The translations under genes and the position numbers were made by a program. From assembly GCF_029867415.1 (NCBI RefSeq), contig NW_026705234.1, forward strand, positions 434,001 to 498,000: a stretch of DNA of 64,000 nucleotides. Direction: 5' to 3'. This stretch comes from Vicia villosa. Taxonomy: Eukaryota; Streptophyta; Magnoliopsida; Fabales; Fabaceae. Within the stretch, counting starts at the first letter, position 1, and each line of letters begins with the position of its first letter. The notes under the pieces were generated by a model. The model was not told where the DNA came from. It did no database searches and worked only from the letters and a program-made list of their open reading frames with translations. Positions 33,101 through 44,278 of this stretch are shown here, in pieces.

Positions 33101-34590
33101 ACATAAAATCAGTTCATTCCACTTTTACTAATTCACCCCCCTTCTGACTAAAAAAAAAAGCAAATAAAAATAGTTTTATTTCTCTTATTCTTTTGCATGT
33201 TAATTCTTTTTTACTCAAATAAATATGACAAAAAATATGTTTTTTACTCAATTAGAATTTCTAGGAATAATTGTTTCTTTTAGATTCTTAATTGTTGATT
33301 TCTTTGAATTTTGATTGGTTCTCACATAGAAAATAAATAGTTTCTTTTAGTTTCAATTTTTGGAAATAGCTTTAAATATGAATAAAAATAGTATTGTTTG
33401 TGAATATTTTCTTTAATAGTTTAGGGTTTTATTTCTCTTATTTTTGTGAATATTTTTTAATACTTTGTGAAATGCCTAAAATGTCCTTAGATGTTAAACA
33501 TTTCTTTTTAGTTAGTGTTCCCTTTAGATTTTAGTTTAGATCTTAAATAGGATTTAGTGTATAACATTAGATTAGAGAATAGGTTAGTTCCCCTTTCTCA
33601 TTTCTTTTCTTTTTCAACATTAAAAAACTTAATAAATACTGATAAGGATCATACCGTTACTTTCTTTCTTTTCGTAGTAGGAAAGAAATGATTGGGGCGT
33701 AGGCCCCGATGTATGTTCTTTTCTACTTAGCGGAAGAGAAATGATTGAGGCGTAGGCCTCGGTGTATTTCTTAATCGCCATTTAGAGAAACGATTGTGGC
33801 GTAGGCCTCGATGTGCATTCTCTAAATATTCAAAAAACTGTATTTCTTAACCAATATTTAGAGAAACGATTGTGGTGTAGACCTCGATGTGCATTCTCTA
33901 AATATTCAAAAGACTTTTTCTTGGTATGATCTGAATCACAAATAAATTCCCTTAAAAAATACTCAACCAGAAAACATTCAAAATGATTAATAAAGGCTTT
34001 GACTTAAAACAGAGTAAGGAAGCGATGCGAAGCCCTGTAGAGGGTCTTCGTCATCGTGGAATTACAATAAAAGACACAAACCAAACTCTTGCTTTTCTTT
34101 TGCCTTGTTAGGCACCTAAGAACAAGTTAAGTCCTTTCCAAAATTAGGCGTATAAGTCTCCAAAGGTCGAGCATCGTGGATTGTGACCTTAACCGCTGTT
34201 CAACTAAAAAACACAAAACAAATGGAAACTATGGAGCCGAACTACGGTCGCTCTGATTCCTTGTAAGGGATACGTAGGCATTGGGTCGCGGGGCCTAAGC
34301 GAGCACACTTGTAAATATTTCCTTCTTTTCCCCGTGTTTCTTTCGCATTCATTCGCATTTAGTTTTAGACATTAGACACCCTTTAGATAGAAACAAACAT
34401 AGGTGGATACCATCGAGTACGATGGGCGTGAGGGGTGCTAACACCTTCCCCTCGCGTAACCGACTCCCGTACCCTATTCTCTGGTCGAAAGACCTTGTTT
34501 TTATTTTGAGTTAGGTTTTCTGATATTCCTTTCCCTTATGGGATAAATATATTAGTGGCGACTCTGATTCCATTTTTCGCGGTAGCGACA
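30169..34590 (+). repeat. 3' LTR of element C (4422 bp)
   Basis: Near-perfect copy of 19371-23791. Differences seen by eye include c/t near 30439, a/g near 30793, t/g near 31137, c/a near 31365, t/c near 31490, a/g near 31980, c/t near 33484, and one extra T near 34575. It ends in 'gcgaca' against the second CTATG. Confidence 0.92.
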
Positions 34591-35466
34591 CTATGCACCA
34601 AGCTGTTTGACTCTGATGATATTCAAATATAATATTCAAACATCAGATCAGAAGGAAGTACACGTGGCAGGCTACGCTGACTGACAAAAGGAACGTTGGA
34701 AGCTATTAAAGGCAACGTCAGTAGACACAGCGTGAACAAGGCTCGAGGTAGTTGACAAAAGCGTATAACATTAAATGCGATGCTGTACGGAACACGCAAA
34801 GCATTAAATGCACTCAACGGTCATCTTCTCAACGCCTATAAATATGAAGTTCTGATGAGAAGCAAAAAAAAAACGAATTTAACAACTCTGAACGAAATTA
34901 TTCTTGCTGAAACGCTGTTCAAATCAAAGCTCAGAATCTTCATCTTCATCAAAGCTCACTACATTGCTGTTGTAATATATTAGTGAGATTAAGCTTAAAC
35001 GTTAAGAGAAATATCACAGTTTGTGATTATAGCTTTTAAGAAGCAATTGTAATACTCTTGAAATTGATTACATTAAGTTGTAAGGAACTAGAGTGATCGT
35101 GTGGATCAGTATACTCTAGGAAGTCTTAGAAGTTTTCTAAGCAGGTTGTAACTAGAGTGATCGTGTGGATCAGTATACTCTAGAAAGTCTTAGAGGGTAT
35201 CTAAGCAGTTGTTCCTGGAGTGATCAGTGTGTGATCAGAAGACTCTGGAAGACTTAGTTGCTGACTAAGTGGAAAACCATTGTAATCCGTGCGATTAGTG
35301 GATTAAATCCTCAGTTGAGGTAAATCATCTCTGCGGGGGTGGACTGGAGTAGTTTAGTTAACAACGAACCAGGATAAAAATAACTGTGCAATTTATTTTT
35401 ATCTGTCAAGTTTTTAAAGCTACACTTATTCAAACCCCCCCTTTCTAAGTGTTTTTCTATCCTTCA
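34591..35466 (+). repeat. 3' LTR of element A, second part
   Basis: It begins with the duplicated CTATG and continues the A LTR from 'caccaagctgtttgac' to 'ctatccttca'. With 19036-19370 it makes about 1206 bp against 1209 bp for the 5' LTR. CATCT follows at 35467. Confidence 0.92.
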
Positions 35467-38400
35467 CATCTCCACGCCAAAAGCTTCACATTCCAAACGG
35501 TATTATTCACATTCCAAGCATCCTTCCGGAAACAAGCTCCATTTCTAACCAACCAAATCGTCCAAGTGGTAGCAAGCCACACCACTCCCAATTTCCTATG
35601 GTTAACCTTTTTACTATAAAAAACAAGTGCCAATCCATAAAATTTGATAAACACTCAAATTCTATACTATCCCCTTTACCAACCCAATTAGCTATTACAC
35701 TCCAAATATATTTCACCACCAAACAACTAAAAAATAAATGAGAACTAGATTCGATGCAATTGCCACAAAAAAGACACTTTAATTCCTCCAACGGGATAGA
35801 AATACCTCGGTTCTTCAATAAATTTTTCACCGGTAGCCTATCAAGAAAAAGCCTCCACCCGAAAGCCTTGATTTTGAAAGGTACTTCCAAATTCCACATC
35901 AAACCGAAAGCTTCAACATTCCTATTAGGTGGCCCAAAAGGTATGCGAAGGTTGTTGTAAAAAGTGTAACAAGAAGCAACCGAAAAATCCTTCTCCTCGG
36001 AATAGTCCCACTCAACGGAATCCTTTCCCTCCTTCCACCAAGCCAAACCCTCCACGCGCCCTAAAAAAACCGCATTCTCCGCCTCCAAACCCAACTCTCC
36101 CACCTCTAACATCGACAACCCGAAATCTCCCCAAACCCAAACACCATCCCTCCAACCACCCATGGCCGCTACCGACACAAACTTTAACCGAGAGATGCCG
36201 TATAAATCTGGGAACAAGTCTTTCAAAGAAGTGTCATTCATCCACCCAGCTTCCCAAAAAGGGGTTGAGAAACCATTATGAGCGGAGAACCTACAAGAAT
36301 CAACAATGGGGTCCCGGGAAGAAAAAGAAATAATTTTTAAAATATCTCTCCACCAAAAAGAGAATTTTGAAACTTTCTTGTTATTTCCACCTCCTCCAAA
36401 CATAATGGAAGAAACATCTCCATACCGCGATTGCAAAATTTTACACCACAAAGAGTCTTCACCTTGAACAATCCGCCATCTCCACTTGTTAAGGAGAGCC
36501 AAATTGAATAAATTAATATTTTTGACTCCAAGACCCCCTTTATGCAAGGGAAGAGTGACGTCATCCCACTTAACCCAATGAATCCTTCTTTTCTCCTCTA
36601 CTCCTCCCCATAAAAAATTGCTTTGAATACTAGTGATCTTCATAGCTACCTTTCTCGGAATCTTGTAAAAAGATAATGTGAAAATAGCCAAAGAACTCAA
36701 AACGGACTTTAGGAGAGTAATCCTACCACCTAAGTTTAGAAACCGATTTGACCACCCTTCAAAACGATTCTTTAACTTAGTCAAAAGAGGAATCCACGTA
36801 GCTTCTTTTCTCGGGTTGAAACCAATTGGAATACCAAGAAAGTAAAAGTTGCTATCTTCTAATTTACAAGAGAAGAAATGAGAGACCGCCTCTAAAAAGT
36901 GGATATTGGAATTAATCCCAATCAACTTGCTCTTGTGGTAATTAATTCCAAGACCCGACACAAGTTCAAAGGCCCGAAGCACCGCCCTTAAAGCCCAAAC
37001 ATGATTCCAATTACTCTCCCCTACAATTAATGTGTCGTCCGCGAATTGAAGCATATCCACCGAACAAGAACCATTAATCGAAAAGCTTTGAAAATGTCCC
37101 ACCTCAATAGATTTTCTCACAAGACCCGACAATCCCTCCGCCACAATAACAAAAAGAAACGGAGAAAGAGGATCTCCTTGTCTTAATCCTCTACTCACAA
37201 CAAACTCCTTTGTAGGGAAACCATTCACTAACACCGACATATTACTATTAAAAACAAGTAATTCTATCCATTTCAACCATCTATCCCCAAACCCCATGCA
37301 TTTAAGCATATATCTCAAGAAATTCTAACTCACTTTGTCGTAAGCTTTTTCGAAATCAACTTTGAATAAAATACACCCCTTTCCTTCCTTTCTAGCATAA
37401 TCCACCACTTCGTTAGCCACCACCACCCCATCTAACAAAAGCCTACCCGGAACGAAAGCATTTTGACAAGTGGAAATAATAGAATTCAACACCCCTTTTA
37501 ATCTACCCGCCAATAACTTCGCCGCCATTTTATAAATGCACCCAACAAGGCAAATAGGTCTATAATCATCTAGGCCAATAGGATTATTAGACTTCGGAAT
37601 TAAAGTTAAGAAAGAGGAAGTGATTACCTTTGAAATGGGTTTCCCAAGAAAAAAGTAATTAAAGAAATTTATGAAATCTTCTTTAATAAAGCTCCAACAC
37701 TTCTTGATAAAGAGGAAAGAGTAACCATCCGGCCCCGGGCTCTTAGAGTCTCCGCACTCCCACACCGCCTTCTTAATTTCACTTTCAAGAAAAGGTTTCT
37801 CTATTTCCCTCGCCTCCTCCCCACTAATCGACTTGAAAGAAATGCCATCTAGCACCGGTCTATCCACCTCCGATTCAATAAACTTGTTCTCAAAGTGTTT
37901 GAAAACCTCCTCCCTAACCTCCTCCACCGACTCCACCAAGGAACCCGATGCAATAATCGGATCGATATGATTATGCCTTCTTTTACTCTTCATCACCTTA
38001 TGAAAAAAACCACTATTAGAATCTCCTTCTTTAAGCCATTTCAAATTAGATTTTTGAAGAAGCATGTTCTCTTTAATTCTCAAGTTCCTCCAAAAACTAC
38101 TACTCGCCTCTTTTCTAGCCTCCACACTATCTTCCAAGGAATGAAAAGAATTAGAATTAGGGAAGGAGGCTAACCTTTCATCACCAATATTTATGTCTCG
38201 AACCCTTTTATCTATATCCAAATCAATCTTACCGAAGACTTCCTTATTCCACTTTTTGAGTTTATCTTTTAGAATCCGAAGTTTCTCTTTCAAAACATAA
38301 TCGGGTCTTCCTTCCACTTTCAAAGACTTCCACTCCTTTTCCACAAAAGGTATAAAAGAATCGAAGGAAAACCATTCATTATTTAACTTGAACGGTTTCG

Positions 38401-39115
38401 GACCCCAATTACATTTATCCGACATAATCCAAATAGGACAATGATCTGAAATATCTCTATCGCCTATCAATTGACCAATTACGTCCCACCGATTCACCAC
38501 CACGTTGGAAATTAAGAAACGGTCAATCCTACTCATAGACTTGCCATCACCACTATTCCACGAAAATTTCTTCCCTTTACACGGAATGTCCACCAAGGAG
38601 CTCTTATGAATGAACTCGGCAAAAAGTTCCGTCTCCTTCTTGTAGCTCCCTCCCACTCTCCCTTTACGTTCTCTAGCATTCTTTATAGCATTAAAGTCTC
38701 CGCCTAATAACCATTCCCCATCGGAGTAAATTCTCATCAAGTCTAACAATTTCTCCCACAAAACCTTCTTCTTAGACAAATCACAAGAAGAGTACACGTT
38801 AACCACATAATAAAAGTCCTCCTTCCAACAAACTTTTAACCCCAAATACCCTCCCCCCTTAAAACTAAACAAAACATCCATGATGTTTTTCTTCCACATC
38901 GTAATCAAACCACCCGACCTACCTTCCGAGTTGGCAAAGGAAAAACCAATCTCCGAGTGTCTCCAAAAACTATTAGCATAATCCTCCACCATATTGGAAA
39001 TCTTAGTTTCTTGCAAAAGGAAAATATCCGCACTACCTTTGTTAATCAAATAACTAATTCTCCTTCTTTTGAGCGCATTTGCTCCCCCTCTAATGTTCAA
39101 AGAACCAATAATCAT
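35467..39115 (-). pseudogene. LINE ORF2: endonuclease and reverse transcriptase, disabled
   Basis: The frame starts at ATG 39115 (MIIGSLNIRGG). The N-terminus is an AP-type endonuclease (LLQETK near residue 36, GGDFNAI near 130, SDHCPIW further on). The RT domain follows (IPKSNNPIGLDDYRPI; FADD at 37044-37033), then an RNase-H-less C-terminal part with a zf-RVT zinc-binding region (CLFCGNCIESSSHLFFSC near 35770). There are two lesions: an in-frame TAG at 37327-37325 where a Trp is expected after AYDKVS, and a one-base frameshift in a T-run near 35610-35625, after which the C-terminal frame continues (VVWLATTWTIWLVRNGACFR). The last codons lie beyond element A at 1735-1652. The protein would nick target DNA and copy LINE RNA. 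Confidence 0.92.
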
Positions 39116-39209
39116 TGAGACACTTTGTTATGCTCCTTCCTACACTCCAATGCTATATTGGTTCCCTTTCCCAAATCTTCAATTCTCCTAGCAAGATTGT
39201 TCCTTCCAT

Positions 39210-40861
39210 TCACATCCACCACCCCAATGCCACAATCGCCTCCAATAATTTATCTCCGACATCCCTTTTGAGAAAATCCCATTGTCTATTATTATTCCTA
39301 AATATGTCTGACTCCTCTTGTTGATTACCATAACACTTGGAAGATGCACCCACACTACTATCTTCAGCCATTGTGCCCCGCTGCCCAACATTATTAGTCT
39401 TTATCCTATCGCAAACAGTAACGATTTCTTTATTCCCAGCCTTGCCGCTACAAGACTTCTTGCCCACTTCATCCATGAATCTGTACCTTATTTTCTTCCT
39501 TACAGAATTACATCCCCCACATTCTATTGTGCAACCAACCTTGGACTGGGACGCCTCAGCCTGCACCTCCCCTCTGGCAACTAAAACTGGCGACAAAGCT
39601 GTCCCAGGAAAATCCGCACTGCCTGCCACCTTAATCTGCTCCAGCACTGTCCCGGTCGATCCAGCACCCAAATTATCCAACCGCAAGACAGCTGAGCCAA
39701 GCGCTGTTTCGTTGCCCCTCACACAGTGAGAAACAGAATTGCAGCACTCAATAGAAGTGCATCCTCTATTCGGAACTCCACAAATAGATAACTGGGAACA
39801 GCCTCTAACATTCTCAATGGCCTTATAAAAAATTCCTCTAACAGCAAGATTGCCTACCAGAGGAGCCTTCTTGACAGCCGGAATATGTGCGGTAGATTCC
39901 CTCACAGCATTAGTATCGGACCGTAACACTCCATCCACTTTAACGTTTTTCACTTCCAAATTCTTCTCAGAAAATTGTTCAATGCTGTCAGAAATACTCC
40001 CTACCTTACCATCATGATCGCTCCACCACTCTGCTACCGAGTCAGAGGAACTGCTATTGCGCGAAGAACCAGCCGGTGCCTTAGTAGAAGTTCTAAACAG
40101 GCCCTGAGCATCTTCTCTAATTAAAAGCTTGAAAACCAGTCCATCAAGATTAATATGAACAAAATCAGGAAACAGACAAGCAATAGGCACGTTAATCATA
40201 ATTTTCGCGACGTCAAACGCCTCTCCTTTAGCCGTGGATTCATCAATGCATAAGAATCTCCCCCATTGTTCAGCCAATGCCGTAAAATAGTCAGAACTCC
40301 AAGCATGGAGAGGGATCCCGTAAATCCGAATCCACACATCTCTATGCTGATCCACAGCACCAGGTTCCCATTTTTTGATCTCCGAAAACCAAGTCTTCCA
40401 CCACACCTCTCCTTCTCCAATGAGATCTTCAATAAAGCCCTCCTCATTTTCTTCTAGCAGACACCAATTGCTACCCATAGGGGACACTTTAACAGCGAAA
40501 ACTCCTTCCATTTTGAATTGAGTTTAGATGATATGAGCCGAACCCGGAATACGGGCTTTGCCCACAAATGCTCTCTCCAACCGGCCTCTTAAGGCTTCCG
40601 AGGATTGAAGCACCAACATGTTCTCCGACACTTTCGAAACGTTATCCTGTTGACTCCCTCCCACGACCTCAGCATAAGAGTGGCCCTTCCCAGCCTCAGA
40701 CCTTGGAATTCCATTACTGACAGGGTGAAACCTATTTCGTGGAACCCCAATCTTGCCCAACACAGGCTCCCCATGACCCTTTACTCTCCTGTAAGAATCC
40801 CTTTTGAACCTTGGCAAATTGACATGTATTTTTTTACCACCAATAATTATATTGTCCACCA
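39210..40861 (-). pseudogene. LINE ORF1, 5'-truncated, with one in-frame stop
   Basis: A single frame on the minus strand, broken by TAA at 40526-40524. It begins mid-domain with the end of an RRM (VDNIIIGGKKIHVNLPRF). After the stop it continues from 40511 for 433 codons with DUF4283-like sequence (WFSEIKKWEPGAVDQHRDVWIRIYGIPLHAW), then a low-complexity Ser/Cys-containing tail. ORF1 proteins of plant L1 elements bind the RNA. It ends 94 bp before the ORF2 ATG, the usual LINE gene order. The missing start reflects 5' truncation at insertion. Confidence 0.85.
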
Positions 40862-41295
40862 AAAACTCTACAAACACTCATTTATAACTATATATAAAGA
40901 AGATACAAGATTTTGGACGGACTCTTTTTTCATTCCTAAAATATCTTTTATCATTTAATAATTACAATAAATAAACAATTATTTAATTTATTTTTATTAA
41001 AAAAATAAAAAATAAATAAATAGCACAAAAAAATGCTTCATAGTGGGTAGTTTTTTTCCATCACATAAGTAGTTATAATTTTTATGTGTAAAATTGCAAC
41101 CATAATTCATTTATTAACGGCACCAATTCAAATTTTTGTATCATTTCACTTCAAACTTTATATAAAACATAAGAGTGCAGTTTGTGGCAGTTAATTTCTT
41201 TCACTCTTAATTAAAACATGCCGTTTGTGTTTAATGTCCAAAGTGCAGAAAAAAAATATGTAGGTTGGTGTTATCTTTCATCTCACCTTCTCTAA
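40862..41295. repeat. Duplicated segment copy 1, continued right of the LINE
   Basis: 'aaaactctacaaacactcatttataac' and what follows match 51027-51455 closely. Together with 857-1536 it forms the left end of the duplicated block. AT-rich and non-coding. Confidence 0.85.
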
Positions 41296-42015
41296 ATTAA
41301 ATTAGTTATATATTAATATTACTACAATTTCTTCAAACATATACTATATAGTTATCTCTACTGTGTATACTGTATACGTAGTTCATCTATTATAACTGAC
41401 TGCTTTATTGGTTTGATTCCAGAATAATACATATTGTACTCAAAGTTTAATATTTATCAGAATACATACAACATGTTTTGTCATACAAATAGTTTATACT
41501 AAAATCAAACTTAAAAAAAATTTAATATTTTTACACGTTAGTGCATAAAAAACGCGAACGGAAGGATACGAGAGTGTCCGTCTGGACGTTAGTTTATAAT
41601 AAATCAAACTTACACAAAAGAACCGGTTAATATTTCCACACGTTAGCGAAATAAAAAAAGCGCATAGACGGACACGGAGGTGCCCGACTGGACGCTAGTC
41701 AATATATAAAAAAATTACAATTGATTTATCGATTTAGAGTTTAATTATAATTAAAATAAAAATTAAATATAATGTAAGATCCAACTATTATATGATAAAT
41801 TGATATTATAAAATATTTTAATATTAAATATAATGTAAGATCCAACTATTATATGATAAATTGATATTATAAAATATTTTAATTTTATAATATTGATGCA
41901 TATATATTGAATTCATAAATAAAAAACAAAAATATTAAATAAAAATATTACGAACCTAAACCCATATTTTCATTGGAACAACCAATGAAAAGAGAGAGAA
42001 TATAATTTTTTTTTA
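41296..42015. other. Extra AT-rich block in gene copy 1 upstream region
   Basis: About 700 bp present here but mostly absent from the other copy (which joins near 51460). It contains two related about 100-bp units with 'cacgttag...gt(g)tccgtctggacg(t/c)tagt' (41535-41593, 41637-41702) and a 61-bp perfect-looking tandem pair (41762-41883). No gene seen. Confidence 0.7.
41762..41883. repeat. 61-bp tandem duplication
   Basis: 'attaaatataatgtaagatc...ttataaaatatttta' occurs twice with a period of 61 and no difference found by eye, so it is a recent local duplication. Confidence 0.9.
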
Positions 42016-42273
42016 AATTTTAATTTCTTTTTTAATTGGCATCATAGGGTGGTTGAGATAAAAGAGGAGAGAACCAATTTTATTTTAATTTTAAATTAAT
42101 AAAAAAAATATAATTAGTTGTGTGTTAGTACAGGTGTTGGGGTTGGGTCTACCCAACCCCAAACTAAAAAAAGAAAACTCAGGCTTTTTGATTTATAATA
42201 AGAAGAAGACTGATGTGTTAGATTAGGGTTTAGAAATATTGAAGGTGAATTATTATTCAATCCGTCTGCCCGA

Positions 42274-43041
42274 ATGTCGAAGGAGTTGGATACCAACTTG
42301 CTCGGAGTCATAAGTCAGCCCTCGGAAAGCTGCGATGAAAGAGGAAAACGTCCGAAATTGGAAGGGGAATCCGAAGCGGAATCTGATTCGGAATCAGAAC
42401 CGGAATTCCTTGATTGGGATCATACAGAGAAACCATATGAAGATCTGGTTTATGATGACTTGGCAAAGCGGTTTGACGATTACCCTCGCCCTTATTATTT
42501 TGGGTGTTCCCGCTTTATTTATAAGAATAAGGCTCGGATTAAGCAAGAAGAGGAAGAAGAAAAGGCAATGGCTGATTATTTACATCTCTCTGCAAACCTA
42601 AGTCCCTTCGATGCTATCCCTGTTCCACCCTTAGCAAATAGATGCGGCAATAACTTTCCCAAACCTATGATTATCGATGATGATGTTCGCGATCTTCTTA
42701 TCGAACTTTCCAAACTTTCTTTGGAAAAGTACAATGGTGATCAGGTTCAAAACTATTTAACCACCAAACCAATATGTATATGTAATTGTATTCATTTGAT
42801 AACTTACTTGTTAATATACTGTTGCTTTATTTAGGGTTCAAAGTACGTGTTTCATGACCTTGTGAAAGCATGCCGATGTCGTATTCCTCACATTACTTAT
42901 TTCATTACCTTTGAAGCAAAAGATGCTGCTACCCATGTCGATCCTTTCGACAGCCCTATTACAACTTTCCAGGCCCATGTCTGGAAACGGTTTACCGAAG
43001 ATGGAACGCCTGTGGTCAAATCATGTTCCATTAAAACCTAA
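42274..43041 (+). CDS. Cystatin/monellin-fold-like protein, gene copy 1 (two coding exons)
   Basis: Coding exons 42274-42744 and 42835-43041, with a 90-bp GT-AG intron (donor CAG|GTTCAA, acceptor TTTAG|GGTTCA) joined in phase 0 to give 225 residues. Residues 25-50 are acidic (ESEAESDSESEPE), followed by KPYEDLVYDDLAKRFDDYPRP and a Lys/Glu-rich helix-like stretch. The C-terminus (about 158-225) has F.DLVKACR, ITYFITFEAKDA and FQAHVW, resembling plant cystatin/monellin-like (UPF0725-type) proteins. No QxVxG inhibitor motif or signal peptide is visible, so protease inhibition is unsupported. It is paralogous to 52125-53046 but lacks that copy's 81-bp first intron. The ATG context and 5' flank are shared by both copies. 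Confidence 0.8.
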
Positions 43042-43930
43042 CAAACACATGCATCATGGTAATAAGGTTTCTTTACGTAATCATGCATGCATGCATATTC
43101 AGTATGTTTCATGTGTTAGTCAATTTTCTTAGAGACTTCTAATTGACAATTGTTCTTTTGAACATGTATTTGATTATAACCAAATTTCTTTTCATAGAAA
43201 AACACATATTAAAATTTGAAACTGGCATTAGACTATACAAGCTAAGTTCCATAGAGACTAGAGCATGATGATGGAAACTCTCTCTGTTTTATATTATAAA
43301 CAAATTTTAATTTTTAGATTTATTAAATGTATCTGGTCTATATATATACTAAATACATCATATTAGTAATATTTAGTTTTATAATTGTTTGTATGCTATG
43401 CCCAAAAGCAAGACAAAACAGATAACAACATACACATATAATTCGATAAAATTATCTTACAATCCCAACACCCAACAACCTAAACAAATCTATCTTCTAC
43501 ACTGTTGGATCCAATAGACTGATACATTCTTGCCAAGCCCCACAAGTATTTGCAGTGAACATCTCCTATATTGCAAATCAACTTTGATCAATCTTGTAAT
43601 AACACTTACACTGCCATTACCGACACAATATGTTCATTAAAAATAGTTTTATTTTCCATCATACAAAATAAGTTGCTTTATGTTCATCCAAACCCCACCA
43701 ATGGAAACATGCTATCTATTTCTTCTGGAGTACTGCCCACATTGCCAACACTGATGCTGCTATTAAGACCATGCTAAATTCTAAGTTCTGCATAACGGGT
43801 CCTCTTAATGCAATCACTTTGCAAATCTATCATCAAATCCAACTTAACATATCAGCAACATCACCGACTTTTGTTTACCTTTTGCTGAGCCTACACATTT
43901 TTTACTGTTGTAAACTAGATCAATCCTATT
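43042..43930. other. 3' flank of gene copy 1 and unassigned DNA
   Basis: 43042-43280 aligns with 53047-53290, extending the duplication past the gene, and includes a 'catgcatgcatgcat' run at 43083-43096. From about 43380 to 43930 I see no coding homology, only short frames. Confidence 0.6.
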
Positions 43931-43954
43931 AGAGATAAAGTGCAGTAGTTAACA

Positions 43955-44210
43955 CTGTTAGCTAACAGAGTTAGTTAGGTAGCAAAGGAGTTGTTAGCAG
44001 TTACAGTTAGAAGTTAATTGTAACACTGTTAAAAAAATATGTAACTGATATATATTCCAATGCTAACTCTTGTAAAGGTTAATCAATGAATGAACCTTAG
44101 ATTCCACTCTTCTCACTCTCTGAAAATGCATAGCAGTATCTTGCTTCAACTTTACCATGGTATCATTCGCTTGCTTCAACTCTGCCATGGTATCATTCAC
44201 TGGTTCAGAT
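43955..44210 (+). repeat. LTR-like fragment of decayed Copia element 1
   Basis: It starts 'tgttagctaacagagttagtt' and leads into twice-repeated 'ccatggtatcattc' near 44156 and 44187, decayed versions of a TGGTATCAGAGC-type primer site, just ahead of a recognisable gag. The exact LTR end is unclear and no 3' LTR was found. Confidence 0.5.
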
Positions 44211-44278
44211 CAATGCTTCCCTAATCATATTCTTCCCTGCAAATCTGAGTAGAACCTTGAAGTTCTCTGCGCAACAAT

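Larger units (their letters stand above)
19371..34590 (+). mobile_element. Element C: giant-LTR Tat/Ogre-like retrotransposon lacking gag-pol
   Basis: A 15220-bp unit bounded by CTATG (19366-19370 and 34591-34595), with LTRs of 4421 bp (19371-23791) and 4422 bp (30169-34590). The primer site 'tggcgactctgctgggga' two bases after the LTR, the very long LTRs, and the conserved LTR-end phrases ('ggggtgctaacaccttcccctcgcg', 'gggatacgtaggca') fit the Tat/Ogre group of Ty3/gypsy elements. The 6.4-kb interior has no recognisable protease, RT or integrase and instead carries several tandem arrays. About seven substitutions and one indel separate the LTRs by eye, so insertion is recent. It must have been mobilised in trans; that is inference. 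Confidence 0.88.
1736..35466 (+). mobile_element. Element A: Sirevirus-type (SIRE/Maximus) Copia retrotransposon hosting two nested elements
   Basis: The boundaries are TG...CA LTR ends flanked by the direct repeat CATCT (1731-1735 and 35467-35471). Order: 5' LTR 1736-2944, primer site, gag 3031-4950, pol remnant, env-like ORF 5668-8130, repeat-rich 3' UTR, polypurine tract, 3' LTR (19036-19370 plus 34591-35466). Without elements B and C the unit is about 8.8 kb. The env-like third ORF, long LTRs and gag type are typical of the Sirevirus/Maximus lineage. The two LTRs differ by only two indels as read by eye, so insertion is recent. Almost all of pol is deleted, so A is non-autonomous. Confidence 0.92.
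1537..40861 (-). mobile_element. L1-type LINE, 5'-truncated, split by a 33.7-kb nested insertion
   Basis: On the minus strand the element reads ORF1 (40861-39210), ORF2 (39115-35467, then 1735-1652), a short 3' UTR, and a poly(A) seen as T11 at 1537-1547. Removing element A and one CATCT copy leaves about 5.6 kb. The 5' end begins inside the ORF1 RRM-like domain, the usual 5' truncation of LINEs. A related empty site at 51021-51036 (gcatttt/aaaactc) shows insertion at TTTT/AAAA, which fits target-primed reverse transcription by an L1 endonuclease. I see no long target-site duplication. ORF1 and ORF2 each carry lesions, so the copy is dead. Confidence 0.9.

Noticed and set aside
35929..36333. 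Pro-rich plus-strand frame within the LINE
   Set aside because: Antisense to the LINE ORF2 C-terminal region, which has clear homology on the minus strand.
43083..43096. 'catgcatgcatgcat' (RY-like) run as a seed-specific promoter element
   Set aside because: It lies downstream of gene copy 1 and is a short simple repeat with no nearby start.
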